A stretch of DNA of 64,000 nt from NCBI GenBank assembly GCA_964385755.1, contig CAYLPZ010000006.1, positions 1 through 64,000 on the forward strand, written 5' to 3'. A program made the position numbers and the translations under genes. The notes below the pieces were generated by a model. It was not told the DNA's origin. It searched no databases and worked only from the letters and a program-made list of their open reading frames with translations. Shown piece by piece: positions 8,955 through 17,468 of this stretch. Position 1 is the stretch's first letter; the number at the start of each line of letters is the position of its first letter. The DNA comes from CAG-698 sp964385755. GTDB taxonomy: Bacteria > Bacillota_I > Bacilli_A > ML615J-28 > CAG-698.

Positions 8955-8988
8955 CAAAAAAACCACAGGTTGTTAATCTGTGGTTAAT
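8955..8988 (-). terminator. Terminator of the bsh operon
   Basis: Minus strand: AACCACAG, 9-base loop, CTGTGGTT, then a T run. It follows the bile salt hydrolase stop by about a dozen bases. Confidence 0.85.
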
Positions 8989-9000
8989 TTAAATTATTTA

Positions 9001-9978
9001 TTAATTTTGATAGTTGATATGTTCATTAACTAGGAGTTTATATCTTATTAAATTACTACTATCTAAGTTTTCCTTGTGCATATCAACGCAAGTTATTTGA
9101 TGGTTATTATATGTTGTGTAGTAGTATAATCCTTTAGTTGCATTACAACATGATGTATAAATTGTTATTTCATATTTTCCATTATCAACCTCACAACAAC
9201 CCCTTTGTTGATCAACAGAGTTTAGAATGTGAAAAAATTGACTTACACTATCTTCTTCTATTTCTTGTGATAGAGAATTCATCTTCACAAAAGCAACACG
9301 GACAAATCTTGATTGTGATGATAAATCACCTGGAAGCCCTATTCCGCCCATTCCTCTACTATACGCATCAAGCTCTATTTCTCTTGAAAACTTATTATCA
9401 GGATTCTTTGAACTTAAATTTCGATAATTATTTAAATTAAATAACTGTTTATCAAATGGTGGATTATTAGTTAGCACACCAACTGGATTTTCATAAATTT
9501 TAATTCCATCTTTTGTTGATTCTAATGTGACTTTTCTATTCTCGTCCGCAATTATCCAATGAAGCTGTGCTGTTTTTAAATATTCATTATAATCCTTACT
9601 TAAAATATTAATCCTATCAAATAGTTTTACTGCTTCATCTACATTCTTAGCTTGTGATAAAACCCATAAGATAAGCTCATATTGCGCAACGTTATCTTTT
9701 CCTAAAGCAGTTTTTTCACTATATTTTGCATTTCCAACAAAGTTTAATCCTGCCATCCCTAGTCCCTTTTCGTTGATTGCATCATAGTAAAGAGGAAAAT
9801 CATCAACTACATATGCCATACCGATAATTGCATAATGATTTTTCATCTTTCCCATATTTGAATAATTAATTTCATAATTACGAGGAGTAACTGTTACCTC
9901 TTCGTTATATGAATATTCATAATCTAATGTTCTACCAAAATAAAAATCTTTTGTTTTGTAAGTTGCAGCTGTACACAT
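9001..9978 (-). CDS. bsh: Choloylglycine hydrolase (bile salt hydrolase type)
   Basis: Ntn-family amidase of 325 residues that removes glycine or taurine from conjugated bile salts. Cys2 becomes the N-terminal nucleophile after Met removal (MCTAATY). The other active-site residues known in the family are visible: R16 and D19 (GRTLDYE), N79 (LNFVGNA), N171/N172 (VLTNNPPFD) and R227 (in GDLSSQSRFVR). The overall pattern matches clostridial bile salt hydrolases better than penicillin V acylases, though the two cannot be fully separated by eye. No signal peptide, so cytoplasmic. Last gene of a five-gene unit, nine bases after the preceding stop, with GGTGA before the ATG. Strong sign of a gut habitat. 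Confidence 0.95.
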   Translation of the reverse strand: MCTAATYKTKDFYFGRTLDYEYSYNEEVTVTPRNYEINYSNMGKMKNHYAIIGMAYVVDDFPLYYDAINEKGLGMAGLNFVGNAKYSEKTALGKDNVAQYELILWVLSQAKNVDEAVKLFDRINILSKDYNEYLKTAQLHWIIADENRKVTLESTKDGIKIYENPVGVLTNNPPFDKQLFNLNNYRNLSSKNPDNKFSREIELDAYSRGMGGIGLPGDLSSQSRFVRVAFVKMNSLSQEIEEDSVSQFFHILNSVDQQRGCCEVDNGKYEITIYTSCCNATKGLYYYTTYNNHQITCVDMHKENLDSSNLIRYKLLVNEHINYQN

Positions 9979-9987
9979 ATTTCACCA

Positions 9988-11463
9988 CTATTTCTTGTTA
10001 TTATTACTACCAAAAATTACATCATAGTTTTTATACAAAAAGCCAAAAATCTCTTTTGAAGAAGGAGTAGTACGATTATCATTATAAAACTGTTCAAACA
10101 TTGCTTTAGATAATTTTTCTACTTTTATGTCTCCCTCATAACTACTATAATTTGCATTTTCTTTTTGTTTGCTTAATACTCTCGCAATCAAATCTAAATT
10201 GACTTTGCTGTCAATTGTTTTACTCATTTCTTTTTTGTCACCATCTGTTAAAACAGTCTTATTTTTTTTCTTATCTTTTTGTTCATTTGATAATATTTCA
10301 ATTTTATGTTCATCTAAGAAAACCTGAACAATATCTTCATCTTGTGCTTCAATAATATCGTCAAAATCAATTATTCCTAAAGCTAAAACTTCCATCTTAG
10401 TATTATATGGTTCTAAACCAGCACCTAAATAATAAACTTTATAAAATCTTTCACAAAACTTATAATCATTAGATTCAGATAATAGTTTATAACTATTAAT
10501 TTCATTCATATGATTTGTGTTTAATATTTCTTCACAAAACTCACGGTATACAGTATTAATCATCTTGCTATTAAACTCATCGATTTCATTATTAAAACTA
10601 CCTAATGTTGAAATAGGCTGGTAAGAGCCTGCAGGGACAACATGGATTTTATTAGGAGATTCCATTATTTTATCGTTTCTTGCGTGAAGAATAAGATAAT
10701 TTCTTTTTTGAGATGAATCTGTACGTTTTCTAACATTTTTAATAATTGTTAAACAGTTTATACCAATACCCGCGTGTCTATTTGTTAAATCTAAAATATC
10801 AATTTCAAGCTTTTTGTTTTTTTCTTTTGATTCATATAATAATTCTAAAGATTTACATGTATTAAGAAAATTATAATAGTTTGTTTTGTATACATCAAAA
10901 ATAGGAACTTGTTTATTTTCTTCATTTATTTCTATTTTAATGTCTTTTGCGGCGTATAAATCACCATTAAATAAATAAACAGATTTCTCATTGTGTTTTA
11001 GAAAGTTATATACATATGTTTGTTCAGATTTATTTTTGGTAAAAATATTATGATTTGGATATACTTTTAGTGAAGGTATTTTAGCATTGGTAACATATCC
11101 TTTAGATATATCATTTACTTTTACTTCTTTTAATTCTATTAATTCACTGATATTATTTATCTTAGAATCTTTATATAATTCCCATTTTTTATCAATGATT
11201 AAACCAAAAGAATCGGTAATTTTATCTTTATATTTTTCCTCATAAAACACTTTATTTTCAATAGTGCTAAGAGAACGCATTTTGTCAACTTTTAAAAGAC
11301 GACTTTTAAAACCATCTATTTTACGATCTTTACGATTGTGTATTCCTGAAATAACAAGTGAAATTACTCCCACTAAAGCAGTCGGTAAACCAACTAATTT
11401 TAGTATTATTTCTATTGTGTTACTAAATTCTGAACAATCTAAAAAAGATAAAAACTCAAACAT
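9988..11463 (-). CDS. Membrane-anchored Nudix-like protein
   Basis: A 491-residue protein with one N-terminal transmembrane helix (about 22-42) followed by a basic stretch (HNRKDRK), so the rest is probably cytoplasmic. Around residues 250-400 a Nudix-like region is visible: VPAGSYQP, then an acidic helix containing YREFCEEIL, which resembles the REUxEE core of the Nudix box. The upstream Gly/Glu part is poorly matched, so hydrolysis may be lost. The C-terminal 90 residues are charged and low in complexity. It lies between the EFR1-type gene and bsh with nine-base gaps on both sides. The function is unknown; a membrane-bound sensor or hydrolase of a nucleotide-like ligand is a guess. Confidence 0.75.
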   Translation of the reverse strand: MFEFLSFLDCSEFSNTIEIILKLVGLPTALVGVISLVISGIHNRKDRKIDGFKSRLLKVDKMRSLSTIENKVFYEEKYKDKITDSFGLIIDKKWELYKDSKINNISELIELKEVKVNDISKGYVTNAKIPSLKVYPNHNIFTKNKSEQTYVYNFLKHNEKSVYLFNGDLYAAKDIKIEINEENKQVPIFDVYKTNYYNFLNTCKSLELLYESKEKNKKLEIDILDLTNRHAGIGINCLTIIKNVRKRTDSSQKRNYLILHARNDKIMESPNKIHVVPAGSYQPISTLGSFNNEIDEFNSKMINTVYREFCEEILNTNHMNEINSYKLLSESNDYKFCERFYKVYYLGAGLEPYNTKMEVLALGIIDFDDIIEAQDEDIVQVFLDEHKIEILSNEQKDKKKNKTVLTDGDKKEMSKTIDSKVNLDLIARVLSKQKENANYSSYEGDIKVEKLSKAMFEQFYNDNRTTPSSKEIFGFLYKNYDVIFGSNNNKK

Positions 11464-11472
11464 TGTATTCTC

Positions 11473-12363
11473 CTATTTATTAAATATTTTTTTATATCTT
11501 TCTTCTATTTCTTTGTATGTTGAAACGTAACATTTGAAAAATCCTTGTGTGTCTTCTTTAATTATTTTTTCTTTATTCTCTAGTTTTGCTATTTTTTCAA
11601 AATCGTATGGCCCATTTACTTTCCATCCTTGTAAAAAACCTATGTTAATTGCATCTTTTGGGCAGTAAAAAGAGCATCTCATACACATTAAACAGTTATG
11701 ATGAAATTTTATTTTTCCTTTTTTATTTCGATAAATATTTTGGGTAGGACAATTTTGAATGCATTTATCACAGTTAACACATTTATCCTTATCTACTTTA
11801 TATAGAAAGGAATTTACATTTCCACCAATGTATTGTATTTTAACAACAAATGTTATAAGACGATTGATAAGTTTATACTTCTTAATATTAGTTACATTAG
11901 AAAGAACCTCTTTAACTAATATATCTAGTAACATATCATCATATCCAAGCATTTCTTTGATTAATGGCTCTTCAAAGCGAAAATGAATATTATATGGCAT
12001 AATGAAATGATATTCATTTTCAATTATTGCTTTATCTTTTCTAACCTTCTTTACAATACTAATACTTGATGCCTCATTAGCGTCATAAGTTTCTCCTGAA
12101 TTTTTGTAAATAAATACTTTTTGATTAGCTAAAAACTTTTGCTTTTTAATAAACTTAACAAATGGACAAGGAGCGTTGAAACCATAGATTGGATAACCTA
12201 AGCCTATCAAATCATAATCTTGCAAATTTAATTTTTCATAGTTAAGTGGATTGATTTCATATATATCTACCTGAACATTTTCTTTTTCTAGTTTTTGTTT
12301 TAATAATTTTGTTAAATATCTAGTATTAAATGTACCTGTGTAATATATTAACAAACATTTCAT
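11473..12363 (-). CDS. Flavodoxin-ferredoxin fusion (EFR1 type)
   Basis: A 296-residue cytoplasmic electron carrier. Residues 1-150 have a flavodoxin-like fold (YYTGTFNT as FMN phosphate loop, GLGYPIYGFNAP as a second FMN loop). Two [4Fe-4S] motifs follow: CVNCDKCIQNCP and CLMCMRCSFYCP. This is the arrangement of EFR1-family ferredoxins. It would pass low-potential electrons to a partner reductase. It starts two bases after the stop of the BaiE-like gene, so a shared pathway is likely. The acceptor enzyme is not evident in the operon, which is worth noting if the pathway is reductive. Confidence 0.9.
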   Translation of the reverse strand: MKCLLIYYTGTFNTRYLTKLLKQKLEKENVQVDIYEINPLNYEKLNLQDYDLIGLGYPIYGFNAPCPFVKFIKKQKFLANQKVFIYKNSGETYDANEASSISIVKKVRKDKAIIENEYHFIMPYNIHFRFEEPLIKEMLGYDDMLLDILVKEVLSNVTNIKKYKLINRLITFVVKIQYIGGNVNSFLYKVDKDKCVNCDKCIQNCPTQNIYRNKKGKIKFHHNCLMCMRCSFYCPKDAINIGFLQGWKVNGPYDFEKIAKLENKEKIIKEDTQGFFKCYVSTYKEIEERYKKIFNK

Positions 12364-12365
12364 TA

Positions 12366-12959
12366 TTAATTTTTCCTTTTTTTCTCTATTTCATATTCAT
12401 AAAAGTATTTACCATACTCACCAAGGTCTTCTTTTGCTTCTTTCTTTCTTTGGTCAAGAAATGTCGTTTTCTTTAAAGTACATAAGTTAATTAATCCTCT
12501 TGCTTCCATATATTCAAATCCTCTTTTATAACCAATTGATGAAATAAGCCATTTACCATTCTCTTTACGATATTTTACCTGGTAAATTGCGGTTCCATGT
12601 AGTTTCATCTTATATGTTTTGTGTAGCAAAAAATCCTCCAAATACCACTTTGCTTCCGCATTTTCTTCATCTAGTATATCTATCTCTCCTCCATGAATTA
12701 AATGACATGAGGGCATTTTCAAGGTCATAACGGAGCATAGAAACTTAATTATCGCATCTTTACCTTGATAGTTCATTGTATCATTTCCATAAGATGATAC
12801 CGCATCTATTGTGAAGCATGATGCTAATTCATCAAAGCATCTTTCATCTAAACATCTTTGATATTTTGCTTGCAAGTATCTTATGGCTTCAATACTTTCC
12901 AAACGATCTATTCTTTTTTCCAAGTCTTCAAGTTTTTTTATTTCTTCTACTTTATTCAT
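12366..12959 (-). CDS. SnoaL/NTF2-fold protein resembling BaiE dehydratase
   Basis: A 197-residue protein with an N-terminal helix (EEIKKLEDLEKRIDRLESIE), an NTF2-like cone and a basic C-terminal tail of about 45 residues. Compared from memory with bile acid 7-alpha-dehydratase BaiE, the two align without gaps at an offset of +3 over residues 20-110. All five BaiE active-site positions are kept: Y33, D38, Y57, H86 and D109 (BaiE Y30, D35, Y54, H83, D106). Shared strings include RCLD and WYLED. The fold call is secure; the dehydratase call is inference. The SnoaL family is broad, and the other bai genes are not in this window. It shares an operon with bsh. Confidence 0.8.
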   Translation of the reverse strand: MNKVEEIKKLEDLEKRIDRLESIEAIRYLQAKYQRCLDERCFDELASCFTIDAVSSYGNDTMNYQGKDAIIKFLCSVMTLKMPSCHLIHGGEIDILDEENAEAKWYLEDFLLHKTYKMKLHGTAIYQVKYRKENGKWLISSIGYKRGFEYMEARGLINLCTLKKTTFLDQRKKEAKEDLGEYGKYFYEYEIEKKRKN

Positions 12960-12963
12960 AGTT

Positions 12964-13704
12964 TTACTTTATAACCTTATTTTTATTTTTAATTTGCTTG
13001 TATAAATACAAAAAGATAATTAATAATATAATGCTAACAGTTCCAACGAAATACCAACTAGAAATTACTGGAATACTTTTTAAAAGTGGATCATCAATCA
13101 TCATTGATTTAGGAAAATGTAGTGCATCTTTTAAGAACAAACCGTAAAGCATTAAAAATGATAAGCCAATGGGATAGTTTATAAATTTACTAAATCTTGG
13201 TTTTAAATAACCAGTTGCTATACATACTATTGTTGCGTAAACCATTATTGTATGATGAAGTAGTCCAGTAAATGATCTTATATCAAAAAATGTTTGTGAC
13301 TCCAAAAAGTCTGGATAACAAATTGTTAAAATTCCACCAAAAAAGCCTAAGTAAGAAATAAAATGCAAAACATTATTATCCTTTTTGCCAAAAATTAATG
13401 CAAAAGAATAAATAAAAGATGAAGTTCCACAAACGGTGTATGGTAGTAGATTAAGCCATGAATATCCTTCTCTTTTATTTACAACTACATCATAATATGT
13501 TACTGATATTCTATTTGTTAAAATAACACCTAGCAATATTATTCCAGTAATTCTCATAATTACTGTCATTTTATTCTCATCATTCTGAACTCTTTTTGTA
13601 TTAATAACGCCTATTACCATTAAAATAATACAAATAGCTAAATATAAAATATGTTCAATTCCATAAACACCTGGATAATTTACTAAAAACATTTTTTCCT
13701 CCAT
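12964..13704 (-). CDS. YwaF-type integral membrane protein
   Basis: A 246-residue membrane protein with about seven hydrophobic helices. The conserved pieces LPYTVCGTSS, GGILTICYPDF and TGLLHHTIMV match the YwaF/TP0381 family (related to TMEM164), whose function in bacteria is not known. It is the first gene of the five-gene unit ending with bsh, and the next start codon is four bases away. GGAGG precedes the ATG. The short region upstream contains the thioredoxin terminator and only a weak TAAAAT-type promoter. In this context it may transport or modify a lipid-like substrate, which is inference. Confidence 0.85.
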   Translation of the reverse strand: MEEKMFLVNYPGVYGIEHILYLAICIILMVIGVINTKRVQNDENKMTVIMRITGIILLGVILTNRISVTYYDVVVNKREGYSWLNLLPYTVCGTSSFIYSFALIFGKKDNNVLHFISYLGFFGGILTICYPDFLESQTFFDIRSFTGLLHHTIMVYATIVCIATGYLKPRFSKFINYPIGLSFLMLYGLFLKDALHFPKSMMIDDPLLKSIPVISSWYFVGTVSIILLIIFLYLYKQIKNKNKVIK

Positions 13705-13746
13705 TAATATATTATTATTTTATCATATTTTTTATCTTAATTAAAG

Positions 13747-13768
13747 AAAAAAAGGCATTAAATGCCTT
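13747..13768 (-). terminator. Terminator of trxB-trxA
   Basis: Minus strand: AAGGCATT and AATGCCTT around a one-base centre, followed by seven T. It overlaps the trxA stop codon. Confidence 0.8.
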
Positions 13769-14069
13769 ATAAATATTTCTTAAAGCTATCAACCAAAACA
13801 TCTTTTGGAATAAATCCTACTATTCTTTCTTGCACTTTACCATCTTTTACAATTATTAAAGCAGGGATATTTGTAATCTTATACTCCATAGCTAGTTTTG
13901 TGTTTTCATCAACATCAGCACTAATAAATTCTATTTCTGTTAGTTCTTCACTAATTTCATCAATCACTGGCTTTAACATTTTACATGGCATACACCAAGT
14001 AGCATTAAAATCAATTACTGATACTTTTTTTTCAAAAGTTAAATTGTTTTCTTTAATTTCTCTTAACAT
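13767..14069 (-). CDS. trxA: Thioredoxin
   Basis: A 100-residue thioredoxin with the active site WCMPC (C26, C29). The usual WCGPC has Met in place of Gly, which should shift the redox potential. The cis-Pro loop NIPALII is present. It reduces disulfides in cytoplasmic proteins, using electrons from the adjacent thioredoxin reductase. It starts six bases after the trxB stop and is followed at once by a terminator, so trxB-trxA form a two-gene operon. Confidence 0.95.
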   Translation of the reverse strand: MLREIKENNLTFEKKVSVIDFNATWCMPCKMLKPVIDEISEELTEIEFISADVDENTKLAMEYKITNIPALIIVKDGKVQERIVGFIPKDVLVDSFKKYL

Positions 14070-14075
14070 TTATTT

Positions 14076-14939
14076 CTATCCTTTCTTTGATAAATATTGT
14101 AAACATGAAATTGCGGCAACATTTCCTTCTCCTGCTGCTTTTATGTACTGGTAAGGAGCACCCGTTATATCTCCACAAGCAAATAAGCCTTTGATATTAG
14201 TTTCCATTTTTTTATTTGTTAACACATGTTTATCATCCATTTCTAACCCTGGAACAAGATGTGATGTTGCAACAGCACTTCGTAAAATAAATAAACCATC
14301 AAAAGTAATTTCTTCACCATTATCAACTACTAGTTTATTTGCTAGAGTAGAATTCTTATCTCCTTTTATTTCTTTTGGTGTTACTCTTAACACTTTCACA
14401 TTATCTATTTTAACATCATCAGGATATAGTGGGATATAGATCACACTTCCACATACTCCTGCAAGATATCTTACTTCATCTTCCTCTTCCTTGTTTGCAC
14501 CAATAACAACTACTTTTTTATTTCTATATAAAAGTCCATCACATGTTGCGCAATAACTTACTCCTAAACCTAAATATTCTTCTTCGCCAGGGTATGTTTT
14601 CACCTGAGAAACCCCCGTTGCTAAAACGACAGTTTTTGCTTCTATAAATTCATTACTTTTTGTAATAATTGTAAAATGAGTAGAAAGATTATATATTGAT
14701 ATTACTTGTGAATCTTTTATTTCAATATTTAATCTCTTGACATGTTCAAACATTTTACTTGCCAACTCTTCACCACTAATTTTTGGGAATCCTAAATAAT
14801 TATTGATTTCTTGGGCTTTTATCACTTTTGATGAAACATTTGTATTTCCAATTAATAAAATATCTTTATTTCTAATTTTTAAAGTGATAGCACATTCAAG
14901 ACCAGCTGGTCCTGTACCAATTATAATTGTATCTAACAT
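14076..14939 (-). CDS. trxB: Thioredoxin reductase-like flavoprotein
   Basis: FAD/NAD(P)-binding pyridine nucleotide-disulfide oxidoreductase of about 287 residues. The FAD motif is GTGPAGLECA, the redox pair is CATCDG (near residues 130-133), and the C-terminal FAD-binding motif is GDITGAPYQYIKAAGEG. The NAD(P)-binding loop reads VIGANKEEEDE instead of the usual GGGDSAxEE, an unusual form that may mean a non-NADPH donor; ferredoxin-dependent relatives exist. The start chosen is the ATG at 14939 with GGAGTG five bases upstream. A GTG two codons earlier lies inside that site. Confidence 0.9.
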   Translation of the reverse strand: MLDTIIIGTGPAGLECAITLKIRNKDILLIGNTNVSSKVIKAQEINNYLGFPKISGEELASKMFEHVKRLNIEIKDSQVISIYNLSTHFTIITKSNEFIEAKTVVLATGVSQVKTYPGEEEYLGLGVSYCATCDGLLYRNKKVVVIGANKEEEDEVRYLAGVCGSVIYIPLYPDDVKIDNVKVLRVTPKEIKGDKNSTLANKLVVDNGEEITFDGLFILRSAVATSHLVPGLEMDDKHVLTNKKMETNIKGLFACGDITGAPYQYIKAAGEGNVAAISCLQYLSKKG

Positions 14940-14966
14940 AAACACTCCATTGATTAATATATATTT

Positions 14967-14975
14967 ATTATATCA
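14967..14975 (-). promoter_or_regulatory. Extended -10 promoter of trxB-trxA
   Basis: Minus strand TGATATAAT is an extended -10 (TG-N-TATAAT), about 27 bases before the trxB start. No good -35 is visible, which is common for extended -10 promoters. Confidence 0.6.
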
Positions 14976-15011
14976 CACAATATGAAAATAATTTATCTAA
15001 TTTTTAAAATA

Positions 15012-15045
15012 ATAAAAAATGCTGTAAAAATATTTTTTACAGCCC
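15012..15045 (-). terminator. Terminator after the 278-aa gene
   Basis: Minus strand: GCTGTAAAAA, short loop, TTTTTACAGC, then a T-rich run. It ends the two-gene unit 17230-15048. Confidence 0.75.
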
Positions 15046-15047
15046 TT

Positions 15048-15884
15048 TTAAATCCCTAAATAATAAATTGATTTATTATTAATTATACAAGAGTCTACAA
15101 ATTTAAGTAGTATTTCATAGTCAATTGGTTTTGATAGAAGCAATTGTTTTTTAATCTCTTTCAAATCTTCAACATTAAAATAATCAAAATCAAAGATGGA
15201 TATTATATTTTTATTTACCTTTGTGAATATTTTTAGATATTGATTTACAAAAAGGCTATTTGAATCTCCCTCAATATATAATGATGTTTTATTAAAGTGT
15301 CTTATTTTTTTCTTAAGTGCATCATCACGTGATATATTGTCCGCAATTTGTAGCTCTATAAATCCAGTTCCTTTTCTTTTTTGGTCATAGGTAAGAAAGA
15401 TATTACTATATCTTTTTGCTTTATCTTCATCAAATTCTTCATTAAGAATACTAGGAATATTTTTATATAAAATATCATATGTTTCACTATAATCTTTATT
15501 TATTATATTTGCAAGAAATGAATTATGATTATATATAAAATCATATCCTTTAAAGTTTTCTATCTGATGTATTGAAATATATGGTGATTCACAGTTATAT
15601 TCACTTTCGAATTTATCAATTGAAATCCATTTTAGATCTTTATTATATTCTTTAGATATTACATCTTTTTTATTTACAAGTACTAATTCTTTTAATAGAT
15701 GTTTCCAAGGTATATATACTAAAATCCAATCATTAATTGTTACTTTTGAAACAACCTTATTAAAATTAAAGAACAATACCTTTTTCTTTTTTACCAAAGG
15801 CCAGTTTTCAGTTAATGTAAATTCTGCTAAAGCAATTCCTCTTACGATTATACCACCATAATTAAATGTAATATAATTATACAT
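15048..15884 (-). CDS. Protein of unknown function
   Basis: A 278-residue soluble protein without a signal peptide, clear membrane helix or motif I recognise. It begins with a beta-rich region (MYNYITFNYGG) and is rich in Lys, Asn, Ile and Tyr. A more conserved-looking core lies around 160-200 (FIELQIADNISRDDALKKKI). It starts two bases after the CorC-type gene stop, so the two are co-transcribed and it may act with that membrane protein. No function can be assigned. Confidence 0.7.
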   Translation of the reverse strand: MYNYITFNYGGIIVRGIALAEFTLTENWPLVKKKKVLFFNFNKVVSKVTINDWILVYIPWKHLLKELVLVNKKDVISKEYNKDLKWISIDKFESEYNCESPYISIHQIENFKGYDFIYNHNSFLANIINKDYSETYDILYKNIPSILNEEFDEDKAKRYSNIFLTYDQKRKGTGFIELQIADNISRDDALKKKIRHFNKTSLYIEGDSNSLFVNQYLKIFTKVNKNIISIFDFDYFNVEDLKEIKKQLLLSKPIDYEILLKFVDSCIINNKSIYYLGI

Positions 15885-15886
15885 TT

Positions 15887-17230
15887 CTAGTCTTCTTTCT
15901 TGACATTTAATGTCATTTTTACCTTTTTGATTCTATTACCTTCTACTTCCACAATTGTAAAATTAATATTATCTTCTAAAGAAAAATATTCTTCATTTAC
16001 ACTTGGAATATATTCAAGTTTGTTTTGAATATATCCAGCTAATGAACTATAATCTGAATCAATTTTTATATCAATATCTAATTCTTTGTTTAAATCTTGA
16101 ATATTAATTGTTGCATTTACAAGATAATTATCTTCATCTATTCTTTCAATTAATTGTTCCTCTTCATCATATTCATCTAAGATATCTCCAGTTATTTCTT
16201 CAATTAAATCCTCTAAAGTAACAAAACCTGAAACAGATCCATCTTCATCTAATACAACAGCAGAATGTTCATGCATCTTACGAAGATTATTAAATAATGT
16301 ACCAGCTTTCATACTCTCAAAAACAAAATACGGTTTTCTTAATAATTCTCTTAAGTCTTCAATAGTAAAATCCACTTTTGCTTCAAAGAATAAATCTTTA
16401 ATATTTATAATACCAATAATTTTATCTACATCACCATCATATACTGGAACACGAGTATATTTTTCCTCTTTTAGTTTTTGATGTATTACATCTATGTCAT
16501 CATTGATATTTACCATAAAAACATCCATGCGAGGTTTCATTACATTTTTTGCAAGTAAGTCACCAAAAGTAATTACATTCTCGATTAGCTCTTTTTCAGA
16601 CTTTTGCATAACTCCATCATCTACAGCTTCATCTACTAATGCTATTACTTCTTCTTCTGTAACAACTTCTTCCTTTTCTTTATTAATTCTAAAAAGCTTA
16701 GCAAGTAATGTACATGATCCAGATAAAATAAATACTATAGGCTTAAAGATAATTTTTATTACATATATAGGTTTTGCGACAAACATTGCCACCCTTTCAG
16801 GGCTTCTTAAAGCTATCCTTTTTGGAAATAACTCACCAAACACTAAAGTAAAATATGATAAAATTAAAGTGACAATTACCAAAGCTATTTCTCCAGCAAA
16901 TGGAATACCAATACTTCCAAGCATATTAGCCATTCCTTCTGACAAAGAAACAGCTGCTGTTGCGGAAGAAAAGAAACCTGCTAATGTAATACCAACTTGG
17001 ATAGTAGATAAAAGCTTTGTTTCATCTTCTTGTAGTTTCAATACTAAATTAGCTGATTTGTTCTTTTTTCCTTTTTTCTTATCACATAATATTTTTAACT
17101 TGTTAGGGTTTGCTGATAAAATAGCAAGCTCTGATGATGCAAAAAATGCATTAATAATAATTAATACAATAATAATAATTAATTGTGTTGACACATTACC
17201 CGGCTCGGGAACATCTGCAAGTGATAACAT
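15887..17230 (-). CDS. CorC/HlyC-type membrane protein (DUF21-CBS)
   Basis: A protein of about 447 residues. In order: a short extracellular N-terminus, a DUF21/CNNM membrane domain (helices from about residue 15 to 170, with NAFFASSELAILSANP), a CBS pair (NVMKPRMDVFMV..., then EHSAVVLDEDGSVSGFVTLEDL), and a C-terminal CorC_HlyC domain. The family is linked to Mg2+/Co2+ or Na+ efflux and magnesium homeostasis. The start is placed at the ATG at 17230, which has AGGAG seven bases upstream; the longer reading from 17287 adds residues that overlap the ribosome site. First gene of a two-gene unit. Confidence 0.92.
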   Translation of the reverse strand: MLSLADVPEPGNVSTQLIIIIVLIIINAFFASSELAILSANPNKLKILCDKKKGKKNKSANLVLKLQEDETKLLSTIQVGITLAGFFSSATAAVSLSEGMANMLGSIGIPFAGEIALVIVTLILSYFTLVFGELFPKRIALRSPERVAMFVAKPIYVIKIIFKPIVFILSGSCTLLAKLFRINKEKEEVVTEEEVIALVDEAVDDGVMQKSEKELIENVITFGDLLAKNVMKPRMDVFMVNINDDIDVIHQKLKEEKYTRVPVYDGDVDKIIGIINIKDLFFEAKVDFTIEDLRELLRKPYFVFESMKAGTLFNNLRKMHEHSAVVLDEDGSVSGFVTLEDLIEEITGDILDEYDEEEQLIERIDEDNYLVNATINIQDLNKELDIDIKIDSDYSSLAGYIQNKLEYIPSVNEEYFSLEDNINFTIVEVEGNRIKKVKMTLNVKKED

Positions 17231-17429
17231 CTTCATTCTCCTATAAATAAATTTTAAAATAAAAGCAATAAAAAATAAATATAGCAAGATTTTTTCAAAA
17301 TAAATAATTCCAACTATAAATATATTTTCTATCTTTTTTGTTTTTTATGTATATACATTTTACTATAAATAGTTTAATATTTCAATATACATATTATGCC
17401 ATTATTGTAATAATTAGAATAAATAAAAA

Positions 17430-17462
17430 CTAGGAGCAAAACTCCTAGTCTAGTTTTTTTTA
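17430..17462. terminator. Terminator after the 717-aa secreted protein
   Basis: CTAGGAG, loop, CTCCTAG with T-rich flanks in both directions. On the minus strand it follows the stop of the large SipW-type protein. Confidence 0.7.
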
Positions 17463-17468
17463 TAATTC

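Noticed and set aside
12964..13704. YwaF-type protein as a known bile acid transporter (BaiG)
   Set aside because: BaiG is a larger major facilitator protein with 12 to 14 helices; this one has about seven and matches YwaF motifs.
16494..17246. Long plus-strand frame of 250 codons
   Set aside because: It lies antisense to the CorC/HlyC-type gene, which has clear domains and a ribosome site. The plus frame has low-complexity Ser/Thr/Ile composition and no recognisable motif.
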